From JACRLW01 sp050181465 (GTDB lineage: Bacteria; Planctomycetota; UBA1135; UBA2386), in NCBI GenBank assembly GCA_050181465.1, contig JBFXDD010000066.1, positions 1 to 16,147 of the forward strand: a stretch of DNA of 16,147 bases, written 5' to 3'. Shown here in pieces: positions 1 to 7,876 of this stretch. How positions within the stretch are numbered: the first letter of the stretch is position 1; each line of letters begins with the position of its first letter. The translations under genes were made by a program, and so were the position numbers. The notes below the pieces were generated by a model. It did not search any database and was not told where the DNA came from. It saw nothing but the letters and a program-made list of their open reading frames with translations.

Positions 1-109
1 TGTGCGAGATCGAGCAAACACACCGGGACTCGTTGGCCGCGGACAAGCTCAGCGCGGCCACGGCGCGGAGAAACTCGCAGACATCCGGTGAGAGAAGGTC
101 GGCTCTCAC
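1..109 (-). pseudogene. Possible 5' fragment of a decayed gene, maybe nucleotidyltransferase-like
   Basis: On the minus strand a GTG at 109-107 opens a frame reading MRADLLSPDVCEFLRAV and then low-information sequence to the window edge. The opening loosely resembles the N-terminus of small nucleotidyltransferase-fold proteins, which often begin with a leucine-rich helix before a GG-containing core. That core is absent. A different frame further along reads GQRVPVCLLDLA, which loosely resembles the late part of the same families, so an internal deletion or frameshift is conceivable. The fragment lies downstream, on the same strand, of the short ORF at 187-456, with the 176-bp repeat between them. 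This is a weak call from remembered sequence patterns and may be chance. Confidence 0.15.
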
Positions 110-129
110 TTCGATCGCTCTGCCTCTGG

Positions 130-305
130 CCCGGATGATTCGTGAACGACTGCTGCGATCGCCACAAGTCGCGCCCAGCGGCGTCGCTACGACGGCTCCT
201 CCCTGGCAGCGTAGCTACAGCTACGCTTCGGTCGTCGACCGTCGTAGCTCCTTGCCGGGCATCGACCTGTGTCGATCTCGCGACGACGTTCACGAATCAT
301 CCGGG
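130..305. repeat. 176-bp long-hairpin repeat, copy 1 (MITE- or REP-like)
   Basis: The ends are perfect 19-bp inverted repeats, CCCGGATGATTCGTGAACG at 130-148 and its complement at 287-305. Inside, 186-195 pairs perfectly with 239-248, and 208-216 pairs with 219-227 around a 2-base loop. The intervening arms pair imperfectly, so the whole element can fold into one long stem. A second copy of identical length lies inverted at 512-687, with about 154 of 176 positions matching and no gaps by hand count. No transposase and no clear target-site duplication is visible. Both strands stay open in at least one frame, but I see no reason to call a protein. A non-autonomous mobile element or REP-type palindrome is the likeliest class. 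Confidence 0.85.
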
Positions 306-456
306 CTAGGACGTCGGTCGCGTTCGGCCCGTAGACCCGATCTCGGAGCGCCTTCGCGATCGCGAGCCGCTCGTCCGGCGTCATCGCCCACATCTGATCC
401 CGGTCCCACCGCTCGGCTTCCGCGAGCGAAGTCGACTTGTGAGATTCTCGGTCCAT
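187..456 (-). CDS. Short hypothetical protein whose 3' end lies in a repeat
   Basis: This minus-strand ORF of 89 codons starts at ATG 456-454. Residues 1-49 look like genuine protein: an acidic and helical stretch with SLAEAERWDRDQMW at about 10-23, MTPDERLAIAKALRDRVYG at about 25-43, and then PNATDV. This WD...MTPDER pattern is reminiscent of small orphan proteins I have seen beside nucleotidyltransferase-like genes, but I cannot name a family. From about residue 50 onward the frame runs into the repeat at 130-305, and the sequence becomes arginine-rich and atypical (RERRREIDTGRCPARS). The native C-terminus was therefore probably replaced or extended by repeat insertion. The upstream sequence GGCGGATC is a poor ribosome site. 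Function is unknown, and the ORF may be a remnant. Confidence 0.35.
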   Translation of the reverse strand: MDRESHKSTSLAEAERWDRDQMWAMTPDERLAIAKALRDRVYGPNATDVLARMIRERRREIDTGRCPARSYDGRRPKRSCSYAAREEPS

Positions 457-511
457 GATCCGCCGATCCAACGTGTGGCCGCGGCTCTTCGGCACCTCCC
501 AGCGTCTCTCG

Positions 512-687
512 CCCGGGCTGTTCTTGAACGTCGTCGCGAGATCGACGCAGGTCGATGTCCAGCAAGGAGCTGCGTCGGTCGACGACCGAGGCGTAGCCAT
601 AGCGACGCTGCCAGGGCGGAGCCGACGTAGCGACGCCGCCGGGCGCAAGTTGCGGCGATCGCAGCAGACGTTCACGAATCGTCCGGG
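512..687. repeat. 176-bp long-hairpin repeat, copy 2, inverted relative to copy 1
   Basis: The reverse complement of this stretch aligns without gaps to 130-305, with about 22 differences. Its terminal inverted repeats (512-530 and 669-687) match at 15 of 19 positions, against 19 of 19 in copy 1. At least three differences from copy 1 are paired so that the stem is kept: the pairs 136/299, 192/242 and 164/270 of copy 1 correspond to 681/518, 625/575 and 653/547 here, and both partners have changed. The right end lies 55 bases before the start codon of the oxidoreductase gene at 743, so the element may sit within or next to that promoter region. Confidence 0.85.
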
Positions 688-729
688 TTGGAGACCACAA
701 CCGCTGAGGCACCGGCGCGACCCGCTCGC

Positions 730-735
730 TACTGT
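730..735 (+). promoter_or_regulatory. Candidate -10 hexamer TACTGT before the oxidoreductase operon
   Basis: TACTGT fits the TAnnnT pattern and ends 7 bases before the ATG at 743. There is no Shine-Dalgarno sequence in between. Transcription starting about 7 bases downstream would begin at or next to the start codon, giving a leaderless mRNA. No convincing -35 box is seen. This is an inference from one short motif. Confidence 0.3.
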
Positions 736-742
736 GCGCGCC

Positions 743-2062
743 ATGCTGCACCGTCCCAGTCGTCGGCAGTTTCTCGGGCTCTCGGCCGTCGCCGCCGCGG
801 CTCCCGTCGTCGGAGTGAGCCGGGGCGACCGGCCGGTCGCCCGCGCGACGGCGGTCGACCATCGGGTGACGAGCGACCGCAAGTTGCGCCTGCTGGTGGT
901 CGGCGTGGCGAACCGCGGGCAGGCGAACCTGGAAGGGGTGATGCACGAGGACATCGTCGCGCTCTGCGACATCGACTCGCGCTACCTGCACGCCGCCAAC
1001 CAGAAACTTCCCGGCGCCAAGCCCTACGTCGATTGGCGCGATGCACTCGCGCACGACGGGCTCGACGGCGTGGTCGTGAGCACGACCGACCACACGCATG
1101 CAGCGATCAGCAAGGCCGCACTCGAACGCGGCCTGCACGTCTACTGCGAGAAGCCGCTGTCGCACACGGTCGGCGAGGCGCGCATGCTCACCGAGCTGGC
1201 CGCCGAGCGCGGGCTCGTGACCCAACTCGGCACGCAGATCCACTCGCTGCCCAACTACCGCCGCGTCGTCGAACTGGTGCGCTCGGGCGCGATCGGCAGG
1301 ATTCGCGAGGTCGACGTCTGGTGTGGAGTCGACGCCTGGGGTGGAGTGCCGATGCCGAGCGGCAAGGACCCGGTGCCGGACTTTCTCGCCTGGGACCTCT
1401 GGCTCGGGCCCGCGCCCGCGCGCGACTACGTCGACGGCGCCTTCCACCCCGCCAACTGGCGCCGCTTCTGGGACTACGGCGGCGGCAACCTGGCCGACAT
1501 GGGTTGCCACTTCCTCGATCTGGCCTTCTGGGCGTTGGACCTGCGCTACCCGACCAGCGTGGTCGCCGACGGCCCGGCCCTCGACGGCGAGGCGACCCCG
1601 AAGGGCCTCGGCGTGCGCTGGGAGTTCCCCGCCAGCCACGACGGCGGGCCGGTCACGCTGACTTGGCACGACGCCGGCCGGCAACCCGCGCGCGTCGCGG
1701 AGCTCGGTCTGGGCGGCTGGCGCAGCGCGGTGCTGTTCGTCGGAGAGAAGGGCCACATCGTCAGCGACTACTACCGCCACGAGCTCGGCCCGAAGGCGAA
1801 GTTCGAGGGCTTCACGCCGCCCGCGCCGAGCATCGCCGATTCGCCCGGCCACTACGTCGAGTGGACCGACGCCATCCGCGGCAAGGGCAAGCCGCTGTGT
1901 CACTTCGGCTATTCCGGTCCGCTCACCGAGACTGTGCTGCTCGGCAACGTCTCCTATCGCCTCGGCAACAAGAAACTCGTGTGGGACGCGGCGACGCTGC
2001 GCGCCACGAACGCCCCCGAGGCGGAGGGCTTCCTTCGCCGGACGTGGCGGGAAGGTTACTGA
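743..2062 (+). CDS. Gfo/Idh/MocA family oxidoreductase, Tat-exported
   Basis: This 439-residue protein is a predicted NAD(P)-dependent oxidoreductase acting on a sugar or cyclitol-like substrate. The N-terminus SRRQFLGLSAVAAAAPVVG (about 6-24) is a twin-arginine signal, so the folded, cofactor-loaded enzyme should be exported. The Rossmann fold begins near residue 48 (LRLLVVGVANRG), with the planctomycete-style GVANRG in place of a classic GxGxxG. The family EKP motif is at 136-138 in YCEKPLSH. The C-terminal substrate domain carries GGGNLADMGCHFLDLAFW at about 247-264, with the likely catalytic His256. The ATG at 743 was chosen because it gives a complete Tat signal; the frame stays open further upstream through the repeat. 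It is the first gene of a six-gene operon, and 47 bases separate it from the next gene. The substrate is unknown. Confidence 0.9.
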   Translation: MLHRPSRRQFLGLSAVAAAAPVVGVSRGDRPVARATAVDHRVTSDRKLRLLVVGVANRGQANLEGVMHEDIVALCDIDSRYLHAANQKLPGAKPYVDWRDALAHDGLDGVVVSTTDHTHAAISKAALERGLHVYCEKPLSHTVGEARMLTELAAERGLVTQLGTQIHSLPNYRRVVELVRSGAIGRIREVDVWCGVDAWGGVPMPSGKDPVPDFLAWDLWLGPAPARDYVDGAFHPANWRRFWDYGGGNLADMGCHFLDLAFWALDLRYPTSVVADGPALDGEATPKGLGVRWEFPASHDGGPVTLTWHDAGRQPARVAELGLGGWRSAVLFVGEKGHIVSDYYRHELGPKAKFEGFTPPAPSIADSPGHYVEWTDAIRGKGKPLCHFGYSGPLTETVLLGNVSYRLGNKKLVWDAATLRATNAPEAEGFLRRTWREGY

Positions 2063-2109
2063 GTTTCTCTGGCGCCAAGCCCCGCACGACGAACACTTCG
2101 ACTCCTGAC

Positions 2110-4455
2110 ATGCGCATCGAATCCTCCTCCCTCGTCGCGGCCCTCGCGGTCTTCGCCACACCCCTGGTCGCGCAAGACCGCAGCAAGCCCTGGTACCAGA
2201 TGGACTACGGGCCGTGCCTGTCGACGACGGTGCAAGGCTTCACCGAAGACAACGTGGCGCTGAAGGGGCGCCTCATCCGCCTGGGGGATCGCGCCGGCGT
2301 CGTGTTCGACACCGAACTTCTGCGCGTCGCGACGGCCTTCGTCGACGGCTACGTCTCCCTTCGCGGCACTCCCTTCGACGGTGGTCACGGCCCGATTCCC
2401 TATGCGATCGGTCGTGAGGTGAGTTCGACGCAGCAAGCGCCGGGCTGGGCGAAGGACGGCAGTTTCGATGATCCGCGCCCGATCCCGCACGGCCCTTTGC
2501 CCCGCGATCACGCGCGCTTCGAAGGGCACTGGTTCCACGGTGAACAGGTGGTGCTCCAGTACCGAGTCGGCGGCCGCAAGGTGCTCGAGACCCATGAGTT
2601 GCTGACCGACGCCGGCGGCAAGGGCATCGGCATCGCGCGGTGCTTCGAGTTCGGCCCGGGACCGGCGATCCGCGCCGTGCTCACCGACGTGCCGAAGGAG
2701 AGCGGGCCGGTGGGCCATTCCGCGATGGGGCCGACGGGCGGACACGAGTTCGACTGGCAGCGCGTCGAACCCCCGCGCGGCGATCGCCCCGAAGTGATTC
2801 GGCGCGCACGCACGACCATCCGCTACGCCGGCAACATCTCGCTTGCGCTGATCAAGGCCGGTGGTCGCGTCGAGATGGAGGTCGTCGCCAGCGATCACGC
2901 GCTCTTCAGTCGCGTCGCGTTCTGGACGCGCGATCCCGATGCCGCCGCGACCGACCTGGTGGTCGACGACACGGTGCGTGACATCTCCGGACTCACCCGG
3001 GGCGGCCCGCGTCGCTGCGAGGAGACGATCACGACGACGATCACCCGCGGTGCGAGCGAGGGCCCCTTTGCGGTCGACTCCTTCGGCATTCCCGCGGACA
3101 ACCCGTGGAAGTCGCGGCTGCGTTTCGCAGCCTTCGATTTCGTCGACCCGGACACCGCCGCATTGTCGACCTGGAACGGCGATGTGTGGTTGCTGAAAGG
3201 CATCAGCAAGGCGGAGGGCGATCTCACCTGGTCACGCTTCTGCACCGGCTTGCACGACCCCTTGGGTCTGAAGGTGGTCGACGGCGTGATCCACACGCAC
3301 GGTCGCGACGGCCTCCATCGCCTGCGCGACGTCAACAAGGACGGTGAGTGCGACTTCGTCGAGGTGTTCAACAACGACATCCTGATCACGAAGGGCTTCC
3401 ACGAGTTCGCCTTCGATCTGCAGACCGACGCCGCGGGCAACTTCTATTTCAGCAAGGGTGGTCCGGTGAACCCCGGCGGCCGCGGCTTCCAGAAGCTGGT
3501 TCCGCATCACGGGATCATCGGCCGTGTCAGCAAGGACGGTTCGACTCTCGACGTGGTCGCCACCGGTCTTCGTGCGCCCAACGGCATCGGCGTGCGCGCC
3601 GACGGGGTCGTGACCTCCGGCGACAACCAAGGCACTTGGATGCCGGCGTGCCGGCTCAATCTGTCGACCAACGGCACCTTCTGGGGTTGCACCGACACGG
3701 CGTGGCGCGACCAGGAGCCGACGACCTACGACGAGCCGATCTGTTGGCTGCCGATGTCGGTCGACAACTCCGGCGGCGGTCAGGTGTGGGTGCCGGAGGG
3801 GACCTGGGGCGTGCTGGGCGGGCGACTCATCCATCAGAGCTACGGCCAGAGCACCAACTACCTCGTGCTCACGCAGGAGCACGAGGGCAAGACGCAGGGC
3901 GCGGTCGTGCGCTTGCCGATGAGCTTCGAGTCGAGCCAGATGCGCGGGCGCTTCTCGCGCGGCGATCTCTACACCGTCGGCTTCCAGGGCTGGCAGACCA
4001 ACGCGGCGAAGGAGACCGCGTTCCATCGCGTGCGACGCACCGACAAGCCCTTGCGCATGCCGTTGCAATGCCGCTTCGTGAACGAAGGTGTCGAACTCGA
4101 GTTCAGCGACGCACTCGACCGCGAGGTCGCGACCGATCCGTCGAGCTGGGAAGTCGAGATCTGGAACTACCTGTGGTCGGAGAACTACGGCTCGCCCGAG
4201 TTCGCGCCCAGCGCGCCGGATCGCAAGGTGAAGGAAGGCGAGAAGAATCGCGATCGGCTCGCGGTGCGTTCGGTCGAACTCAGCGAGGACGGCAAGCGCG
4301 TCTTCCTCGCCGTCGACGGCATGCAGACGGTGATGCAGATTCGCGTGGGCTGGTCGGTCGATGCGGCGATGGTCGGCGCGGGTCAAGACGCGGCGATCGA
4401 CGGCGAACTGCACGGCACGATCCACTTCCTGGTGCCGCGATCCGGCGAGCGATGA
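2110..4455 (+). CDS. Secreted DUF6797-type protein with beta-propeller domain
   Basis: This 781-residue protein has a Sec signal (about 1-21, ending LVAQ). The next region, MDYGPCLSTTV through FDTELLRVA and LRGTPFDGGHG (about 31-95), matches the DUF6797 domain common in Planctomycetota, as I remember it. The middle (about 350-640) looks like a sugar-dehydrogenase or NHL-type propeller. It contains a calcium-loop-like segment DVNKDGECDFVE at about 407-418 and GLRAPNGIGVRADG-type blades. About residues 650-781 form a beta-rich tail. No CxxCH haem motif is present. Planctomycete relatives can carry a cytochrome c domain on the same chain; here that function is in the next gene, which overlaps by 4 bases (ATGA at 4452-4455). 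No Shine-Dalgarno sequence is seen, and the ATG at 2110 was chosen for the signal peptide. The frame upstream is open only because of base composition. Substrate and catalytic activity are not proven. Confidence 0.8.
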   Translation: MRIESSSLVAALAVFATPLVAQDRSKPWYQMDYGPCLSTTVQGFTEDNVALKGRLIRLGDRAGVVFDTELLRVATAFVDGYVSLRGTPFDGGHGPIPYAIGREVSSTQQAPGWAKDGSFDDPRPIPHGPLPRDHARFEGHWFHGEQVVLQYRVGGRKVLETHELLTDAGGKGIGIARCFEFGPGPAIRAVLTDVPKESGPVGHSAMGPTGGHEFDWQRVEPPRGDRPEVIRRARTTIRYAGNISLALIKAGGRVEMEVVASDHALFSRVAFWTRDPDAAATDLVVDDTVRDISGLTRGGPRRCEETITTTITRGASEGPFAVDSFGIPADNPWKSRLRFAAFDFVDPDTAALSTWNGDVWLLKGISKAEGDLTWSRFCTGLHDPLGLKVVDGVIHTHGRDGLHRLRDVNKDGECDFVEVFNNDILITKGFHEFAFDLQTDAAGNFYFSKGGPVNPGGRGFQKLVPHHGIIGRVSKDGSTLDVVATGLRAPNGIGVRADGVVTSGDNQGTWMPACRLNLSTNGTFWGCTDTAWRDQEPTTYDEPICWLPMSVDNSGGGQVWVPEGTWGVLGGRLIHQSYGQSTNYLVLTQEHEGKTQGAVVRLPMSFESSQMRGRFSRGDLYTVGFQGWQTNAAKETAFHRVRRTDKPLRMPLQCRFVNEGVELEFSDALDREVATDPSSWEVEIWNYLWSENYGSPEFAPSAPDRKVKEGEKNRDRLAVRSVELSEDGKRVFLAVDGMQTVMQIRVGWSVDAAMVGAGQDAAIDGELHGTIHFLVPRSGER

Positions 4456-6542
4456 GTTGGGTTCCGAGCCGGTGTCTGTGGTTCGCAGCGGCCGTGCTGG
4501 CGACCGGCGGATTGCCGGCGCAGGAGCAGGCTGCGCCCGGCTTGGCGTTGACCTTGCAACGCAAGGTCGCGAGCGAGGGCAGCCTGTTGGAGGACTCTCG
4601 GGTTGCGGATGCGCTCGCGCTGCGCGTCGCGCGGCGCGAGAGCCCGTCGCCATTCCTCGAGCCGGGAATGTTCGAGGCGATCTTCGACGGCTGGATCGAG
4701 GTCCCGCTGCGCGATGACTGGACCTTCGGCTTCCTCGGCAACGGCAACTTGGTGCTGTCGATCGACGGCAAGGAAGTCCTCTCGGCGATGGGCAAAGGCG
4801 AGGTGCCGGTCACCTCTTCGCCGATTCGACTGCGCAAAGGGCTGCGTGCGATCTCCGCTCGTTACCGCACGCCGCTGACCGGCGAAGCCGACCTTCGCGT
4901 GACCTGGGAGAGTTCGAAGTGGCCGCGGCAGACGCTGCCGCCCACCGCGCTCTTCCACGATCCGAAGTCCGCGCAATTGGGAGCAGGATCCGGGCGTCGC
5001 CTCGCGCGCGAAGTGCTCGCCACGCGTCGTTGCACCGCGTGCCACGCCTTGCCCGCCGATCTCCCGGTCGCGATGCCGGAGCTGGCGATGCGCGGTCCCG
5101 ATCTCAACGGCGTCGGGGACCGGCTCGAGCCCGCGTGGATCGCGGCCTGGTTGCGCGATCCGCGCGCGCTGCGGGCGAGTGCGCGAATGCCGGCGATGCT
5201 TCACGGCGAGAGCGCGCTCGCCGACGCGGCCGATCTCGCCGCTTGGCTGGAGGCCCAGTCGAGCCGCTCCGGCGAGTCGACCGCGGCAACGAGCGGCGAT
5301 GCCGAGCGCGGTGCCGCGCACTTTCGTGAACTCGGTTGCTTCACGTGTCACGCGACGAACGCGAGCGACCGTGACGCCTGGATCGACCTCACGGCGGTCA
5401 CGGCGAAGTACCGCCCCGGGTTCCTGGCGAAGTTCCTGCGCGACCCACGCGCCCATGATCCGTGGATCCGCATGCCGGATCTCCGGCTGAGCGAAGCCGA
5501 AGCCGCAGACCTAGAGAGCTACCTGCGCGCGACGATTCCGCTTCGCGAGTTTCCTGCCGTTGCGGGCGACGTCGAACGCGGCAAGGTGCGCTTCCTCGAA
5601 CTGGGCTGCGCGGCTTGTCACAGCAGCTCGCAGGCATCGAACGCGAGCTCGCCGAGTGCTTCGGCGCGGCCGCTGAGTGAGGTGCTCGATTCCGCCGTCG
5701 ACGGTGGATGCGTGGGGGAACCGCGAGCCGGCCTTCCACACTTCGTGCTCAGCGCGGCGGAGTTGACCGCACTGCGCTCGGCCAAGTCCGAGCTCCTCGC
5801 CAGCCTGTCGCGCGATGACCCTGCCGAGTTCGCCAACCGTCAACTGCGTGAGCGACGCTGCGATGCCTGCCACCAGATCGGCGCGCAGTCGTCGTTGTGG
5901 ACGACGCGAGAGTCGCTCGCTCCGCCGCCGAGCGGGAGCACCTCGGGAGAGGACCAGAGCGCAGAACATCCGGTGGAGGTCGCGCAGAACCGTCCGGCGC
6001 TGACGCATGCCGGGGAACGACTGCAACTCGCGTGGCTGACCGCCTTCCTCCGCGGTGAGGTGGAATCGCCGCGACCGTGGCTCCGCGCGCGCATGCCGCG
6101 GCTCGATCGGTCGCTGAGCAGCGGTCTCGCTCGAGGGCTGGCGGCACGGCACGGGTTGGATGCGCGCGAGACCGACCTGGCGGTCGACCCGGCGAAGGCC
6201 GCGATCGGCAAGGATCTGGTCCAGTCGGGCACCGGCTTCGGCTGTGTGACCTGTCACTCGCTCGAGGGCGTGGCACCGACCGCGCTGTTCGAGGTCGCCG
6301 GCATCGACTTGGCGTGGATGGCCACTCGGCTGCGCGACGACTTCTACCGCAGTTGGATGATGGACCCGACCCGCTATGACGCTGCCTCCAAGATGCCGAA
6401 GTTCATGATGGAGGACGGCAAGACGGGTTTGGCCGCGTGCGATCGCGATGCGGCCGCGCAGTTCGAGGCGATCTGGCACTACCTGCACACGCTGCCGCCG
6501 AAGCGGAGCGGTGACGGCGCGGTCAAGAAGGCCGTGCGGTGA
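4452..6542 (+). CDS. Secreted PA14-like pentahaem cytochrome c protein
   Basis: This 696-residue protein has a Sec signal (about 1-23, LPAQEQ). A PA14-like beta-sandwich follows at about 63-170 (DDWTFGFLGNGNLVLSIDGK, then LRKGLRAISARY). Five c-type haem motifs come next: CTACH 194-198, CFTCH 296-300, CAACH 386-390, CDACH 470-474 and CVTCH 598-602. Axial methionine candidates sit in RMP or KMP motifs at Met247, Met341, Met548 and Met648. After the third haem the equivalent position reads GLPHFVLSAAE with Leu428, so the usual methionine is missing there. The protein probably carries electrons in the periplasm for the oxidoreductase and propeller proteins upstream. It overlaps the preceding gene (ATGA) and the following one (GTGA) by 4 bases each, which implies translational coupling. 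Confidence 0.85.
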   Translation: MSWVPSRCLWFAAAVLATGGLPAQEQAAPGLALTLQRKVASEGSLLEDSRVADALALRVARRESPSPFLEPGMFEAIFDGWIEVPLRDDWTFGFLGNGNLVLSIDGKEVLSAMGKGEVPVTSSPIRLRKGLRAISARYRTPLTGEADLRVTWESSKWPRQTLPPTALFHDPKSAQLGAGSGRRLAREVLATRRCTACHALPADLPVAMPELAMRGPDLNGVGDRLEPAWIAAWLRDPRALRASARMPAMLHGESALADAADLAAWLEAQSSRSGESTAATSGDAERGAAHFRELGCFTCHATNASDRDAWIDLTAVTAKYRPGFLAKFLRDPRAHDPWIRMPDLRLSEAEAADLESYLRATIPLREFPAVAGDVERGKVRFLELGCAACHSSSQASNASSPSASARPLSEVLDSAVDGGCVGEPRAGLPHFVLSAAELTALRSAKSELLASLSRDDPAEFANRQLRERRCDACHQIGAQSSLWTTRESLAPPPSGSTSGEDQSAEHPVEVAQNRPALTHAGERLQLAWLTAFLRGEVESPRPWLRARMPRLDRSLSSGLARGLAARHGLDARETDLAVDPAKAAIGKDLVQSGTGFGCVTCHSLEGVAPTALFEVAGIDLAWMATRLRDDFYRSWMMDPTRYDAASKMPKFMMEDGKTGLAACDRDAAAQFEAIWHYLHTLPPKRSGDGAVKKAVR

Positions 6543-7876
6543 ACGGCGAAGTCGCGCCGTCGCCGCCGCCGTCGCGCCGCGAAGCGTTCGCGTGGTGCCT
6601 GTTCGACTTCGGCAACTCGGCGTTCGCGACCTTGGTCGTCACCTTCGTGTATGCGGCGTTCTTCAGCAAGTCGATCGCGCCGAACGGCGGAGACGTGCTT
6701 TGGGGACATGCGCTGACGGTCAGTGGGATCCTGATCGCACTGCTGTCACCCGTCCTCGGGGCGCGCGCCGATCAACGTCGCGGCGGCAAGAAGCGGATGT
6801 TGGTGTGGTGCAGCATGATCTGCATCTCCGCCACCGTCCTCCTCACGTTTCCGAATGGTTCGCCCGCCGAACCGGCGAGTACGCTGACCATCGCGGTGGC
6901 GCTGCTGTTGTTCGTGATCGCGAACGTCAGCTTCGAGTTGGTCTACGTGTTCTACAACGCGTTCCTGCCGGAACTCGGGCCGGAGGACCGGCTTGGTCGC
7001 TTGTCGGGTCGCGCGTGGGCGCTCGGTTACGCGGGCGGACTCTTGTGTCTGGTGGTCGGGCTCGGCTTCGTCGGGTTGCCGGAGATCGGATTCGGTCCTT
7101 GGCTCGCGGAGAGCGGTGCGTGGAACGTGCGCGCGACCAACCTGCTGGTCGCTGCCTGGTTTCTCGTGTTCGCCGTGCCGGCCTTTCTGTGGCTCCACGA
7201 CCGGGGCGTCGGCGCGAGCGGCTCAGAGCCGGTCGGCGGCGGACTTCGTCGCGCGATTCGCGAAGTCGTGCGCACCTTGTCGCACCTGCGCAGTTTCCCG
7301 GACCTGTTTCGCTTGCTGATCGCGCACCTCGTCTACAACGACGCCGTTCTTGCGATCATCGGCCTTGCCGCGCTCTACATGGAGCGCACCCTCGGCATGG
7401 AGCTGTCCGAGATCATGGTGACGGCGATCGGCCTCAACGTCGCTGCCGGGCTGGGTTCCTACGCGTTCGGCTGGATCGAAGACAAGGTCGGTGCGCGCGC
7501 GGCGATCGTCGGCAGCCTGGTTCTGTTGCTCCTGGGTGCGGTGCTTGCGGTGGCCGTGCCCACGGTCACGGCATTTCGAATCGCCGCCGTGCTCGTCGGT
7601 CTGGGACTCGGTCCGAATCAGGCATCGAGCCGCAGCCTGATGGCGCGCTTCTCCCCGGCGGCCAAGCGCGCAGAGTTCTTCGGGATCTTCTCGCTCAGCG
7701 GCAAGGCCACGGCGTGGATCGGCACTTTGTCGTTCAGCCTGGTGGTGATGGCAACCGGCAGCCAGCGCCTGGGTCTCGTGCCCTTGGTGTTCATGCTCGC
7801 GCTCGGCTTGTATCTCATGCTCGGCGTGAATCAGGCGCGGGGCGAGGCGCGTGCGCGAGCGGAGGAGGTCGGATGA
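6539..7876 (+). CDS. MFS transporter, UMF1/Atg22-like
   Basis: This 445-residue membrane protein has about 12 hydrophobic segments. The first segment, CLFDFGNSAFATLVVTFVYA (20-39), is the hallmark of the UMF1 (Atg22-like) branch of the major facilitator superfamily. An MFS motif A-like loop, GARADQRRGGKKRM at about 74-87, lies between helices 2 and 3. The charged C-terminal tail (QARGEARARAEEVG) should be cytoplasmic. It starts at a GTG (6539-6541) overlapping the stop of the cytochrome gene, and its stop overlaps the start of the ligase gene. The transported compound is unknown; bacterial members are mostly uncharacterised. It could move a product of the envelope oxidation genes or a substrate for the ligase, but nothing in the sequence decides this. 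Confidence 0.85.
   Translation: MNGEVAPSPPPSRREAFAWCLFDFGNSAFATLVVTFVYAAFFSKSIAPNGGDVLWGHALTVSGILIALLSPVLGARADQRRGGKKRMLVWCSMICISATVLLTFPNGSPAEPASTLTIAVALLLFVIANVSFELVYVFYNAFLPELGPEDRLGRLSGRAWALGYAGGLLCLVVGLGFVGLPEIGFGPWLAESGAWNVRATNLLVAAWFLVFAVPAFLWLHDRGVGASGSEPVGGGLRRAIREVVRTLSHLRSFPDLFRLLIAHLVYNDAVLAIIGLAALYMERTLGMELSEIMVTAIGLNVAAGLGSYAFGWIEDKVGARAAIVGSLVLLLLGAVLAVAVPTVTAFRIAAVLVGLGLGPNQASSRSLMARFSPAAKRAEFFGIFSLSGKATAWIGTLSFSLVVMATGSQRLGLVPLVFMLALGLYLMLGVNQARGEARARAEEVG
7861..7868 (+). promoter_or_regulatory. Strong Shine-Dalgarno GGAGGAGG before the ligase
   Basis: GGAGGAGG ends 4 bases before ATG 7873, inside the 3' end of the transporter gene. It fixes the ligase start and shows that internal genes of this operon use Shine-Dalgarno initiation. 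Confidence 0.7.

Noticed and set aside
130..305. Conserved peptide frame in the repeats (RERLLRSPQ...PPWQR...YASVVDRRSSL) as a small protein
   Set aside because: About nine of the 22 differences between the copies change this peptide, and copy 2 lacks the ATG seen in copy 1. Open frames on both strands are better explained by the hairpin structure and GC content.
130..687. Two repeats separated by a 206-bp spacer as a CRISPR-like array
   Set aside because: There are only two copies, they are inverted rather than direct, and they are 176 bp long with internal hairpins. None of this fits a CRISPR array.
290..2161. Minus-strand open frame of about 623 codons across the repeat and the oxidoreductase gene
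   Set aside because: It is antisense to the Gfo/Idh/MocA gene and has no domain-like content of its own. The part inside the repeat merely reflects the repeat being open in that frame.
6448..7872. Upstream extension of the ligase frame across the transporter gene
   Set aside because: The transporter frame gives a clear UMF1 protein here. The ligase has its own SD and an ATG at 7873 that starts the normal family length.
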